DNA from: Paenibacillus helianthi
GTDB lineage: Bacteria > Bacillota > Bacilli > Paenibacillales > Paenibacillaceae
Reading direction: 5' to 3'
DNA: 64,000 nt
Assembly: GCF_001909055.1 (NCBI RefSeq)
Contig: NZ_LVWI01000042.1
Span: 44,708 to 108,707 of the forward strand
Shown piece by piece: positions 63,603-64,000 of the stretch. Each line of letters opens with the position of its first letter. The first letter of the stretch is position 1. The notes under the pieces are model-generated. The model was not told where the DNA came from. It did not search any database and saw only the letters and a program-made list of their open reading frames with translations. A program made the translations under genes and the position numbers.

Positions 63603-63705
63603 CCCCTATACAGGACGCATCTCCCTCTATTTAAGTGTACTAACTCCACTCCACTTCCTGCAGATCCCCACACGCTACCCTTTTGACTTCCGGTTCGTTC
63701 CACTA

Positions 63706-64000
63706 GAGTAAAGGGCTGGGTTTAACCAGCCCCTCCTCATCAAACCGTACGTGAGGTTTTCCCTCATACGGCTTTCCGATGTTCGTCATTCATGGGCATG
63801 CGGATTACAATAACGTTTTTAATCCATATTGGTTGGCAATGTGTCTAACTTCATTCAATGACCCCATCCATCTTCTTCGTTGCCTCTTCTTTGCATACCA
63901 CCGGGTTAATCGCTGCAAAATATACCAATCCAGTTTCGCTAATCTCTTTTGGCTGTAGTTCGTGTAATAGTAATTTCTCCATCCTTGTATCTTCGGATTG
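63706..64000 (-). mobile_element. Group II intron, 3' end
   Basis: On minus, after the maturase stop, domain V is recognisable at about 63741-63774: AAAGCCGTATGAGG-GAAA-ACCTCACGTACGGTTT, with the AGC catalytic triad. A domain VI-like hairpin follows (GAGGGGCTGG...CCAGCCC, about 63711-63738). The exact 3' splice site near 63706-63712 is not certain. The 5' part is outside the window. Confidence 0.8.
63805..64000 (-). CDS. ltrA: Group II intron reverse transcriptase/maturase, C-terminal end
   Basis: The last 65 codons are present, with TAA at 63805-63807. NPKIQGWRNYYYTNYSQKRL is the maturase domain X signature (NP.I.GW.NYY), followed by LDWYILQRLTRWYAKKRQRR. The protein ends soon after, so there is no HNH endonuclease domain. 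The N-terminal RT part lies beyond the window. Confidence 0.9.
   Translation of the reverse strand, partial: NPKIQGWRNYYYTNYSQKRLAKLDWYILQRLTRWYAKKRQRRRWMGSLNEVRHIANQYGLKTLL

Overview
The window looks like chromosomal DNA of a Paenibacillus-type endospore former (Bacillota). The evidence is the Bacillus-like order spoIIR, sua5, mntP, ywlE, ywlG, glyA, upp, wecB; AGGAGG-type ribosome binding sites; a Spo0E-like phosphatase; an SLH-domain surface protein; a GlnRS gene; and receptor/peptide signalling genes resembling those described in Paenibacillus polymyxa. No tRNA, rRNA or CRISPR array was seen.

Layout. (1) 1-16.7 kb, almost all minus strand: a core block (wecB fragment, upp, glyA, ywlG, ywlE, mntP, sua5, spoIIR, two tandem RodA/FtsW paralogues, prmC, prfA, ychF, a GNAT gene, fni). 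(2) 17-28.9 kb: two phospholipase-D-type genes, a TetR gene with an RND exporter, a MarR gene with an MFS exporter whose promoter carries a 12-bp inverted repeat, a TorD-like chaperone, and moaA behind a structured leader. (3) 29-32.6 kb, an accessory island: an intact HTH/TPR receptor overlapping a 47-residue secreted-peptide gene (RRNPP, Alo-like quorum sensing), a second receptor with a replaced 3' end, a Spo0E-like gene and gene remnants. (4) 32.7-46.2 kb: LysE exporter and MocR regulator, a large secreted PHP/Ig-like/SLH protein, TetR-SDR pair, an ABC exporter overlapping a two-component system, mobA, MFS. (5) 46.3-54.4 kb: a 51-nt tandem hairpin array, glnS, small genes, acetyltransferases, MOSC protein, MFS, molybdopterin oxidoreductase. 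(6) 54.6-63.2 kb: formate/nitrite channel and NADH oxidase with matching pairs of FNR/CRP-type sites, fhs, glutathione peroxidase, LLM oxidoreductase, DUF3243, FAD oxidoreductase. (7) The right edge holds the 3' end of a group II intron with the C-terminus of its maturase.

How genes work together. prfA and prmC form a release-factor/methylase pair. moaA, mobA, the TorD-like chaperone, the MOSC protein and the molybdopterin oxidoreductase point to a dispersed molybdenum-enzyme system. The focA and nox promoters carry the same operator type, at an activating position for focA and an overlapping, repressing position for nox, which suggests opposite control by oxygen or redox state. The receptor/peptide locus is the best candidate for a little-described system. 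The most intriguing non-coding signals are the structured element repeated at 1.84 kb and upstream of moaA, and the arrays with a 51-52-nt period at 10.9, 46.4 and 63.5 kb.
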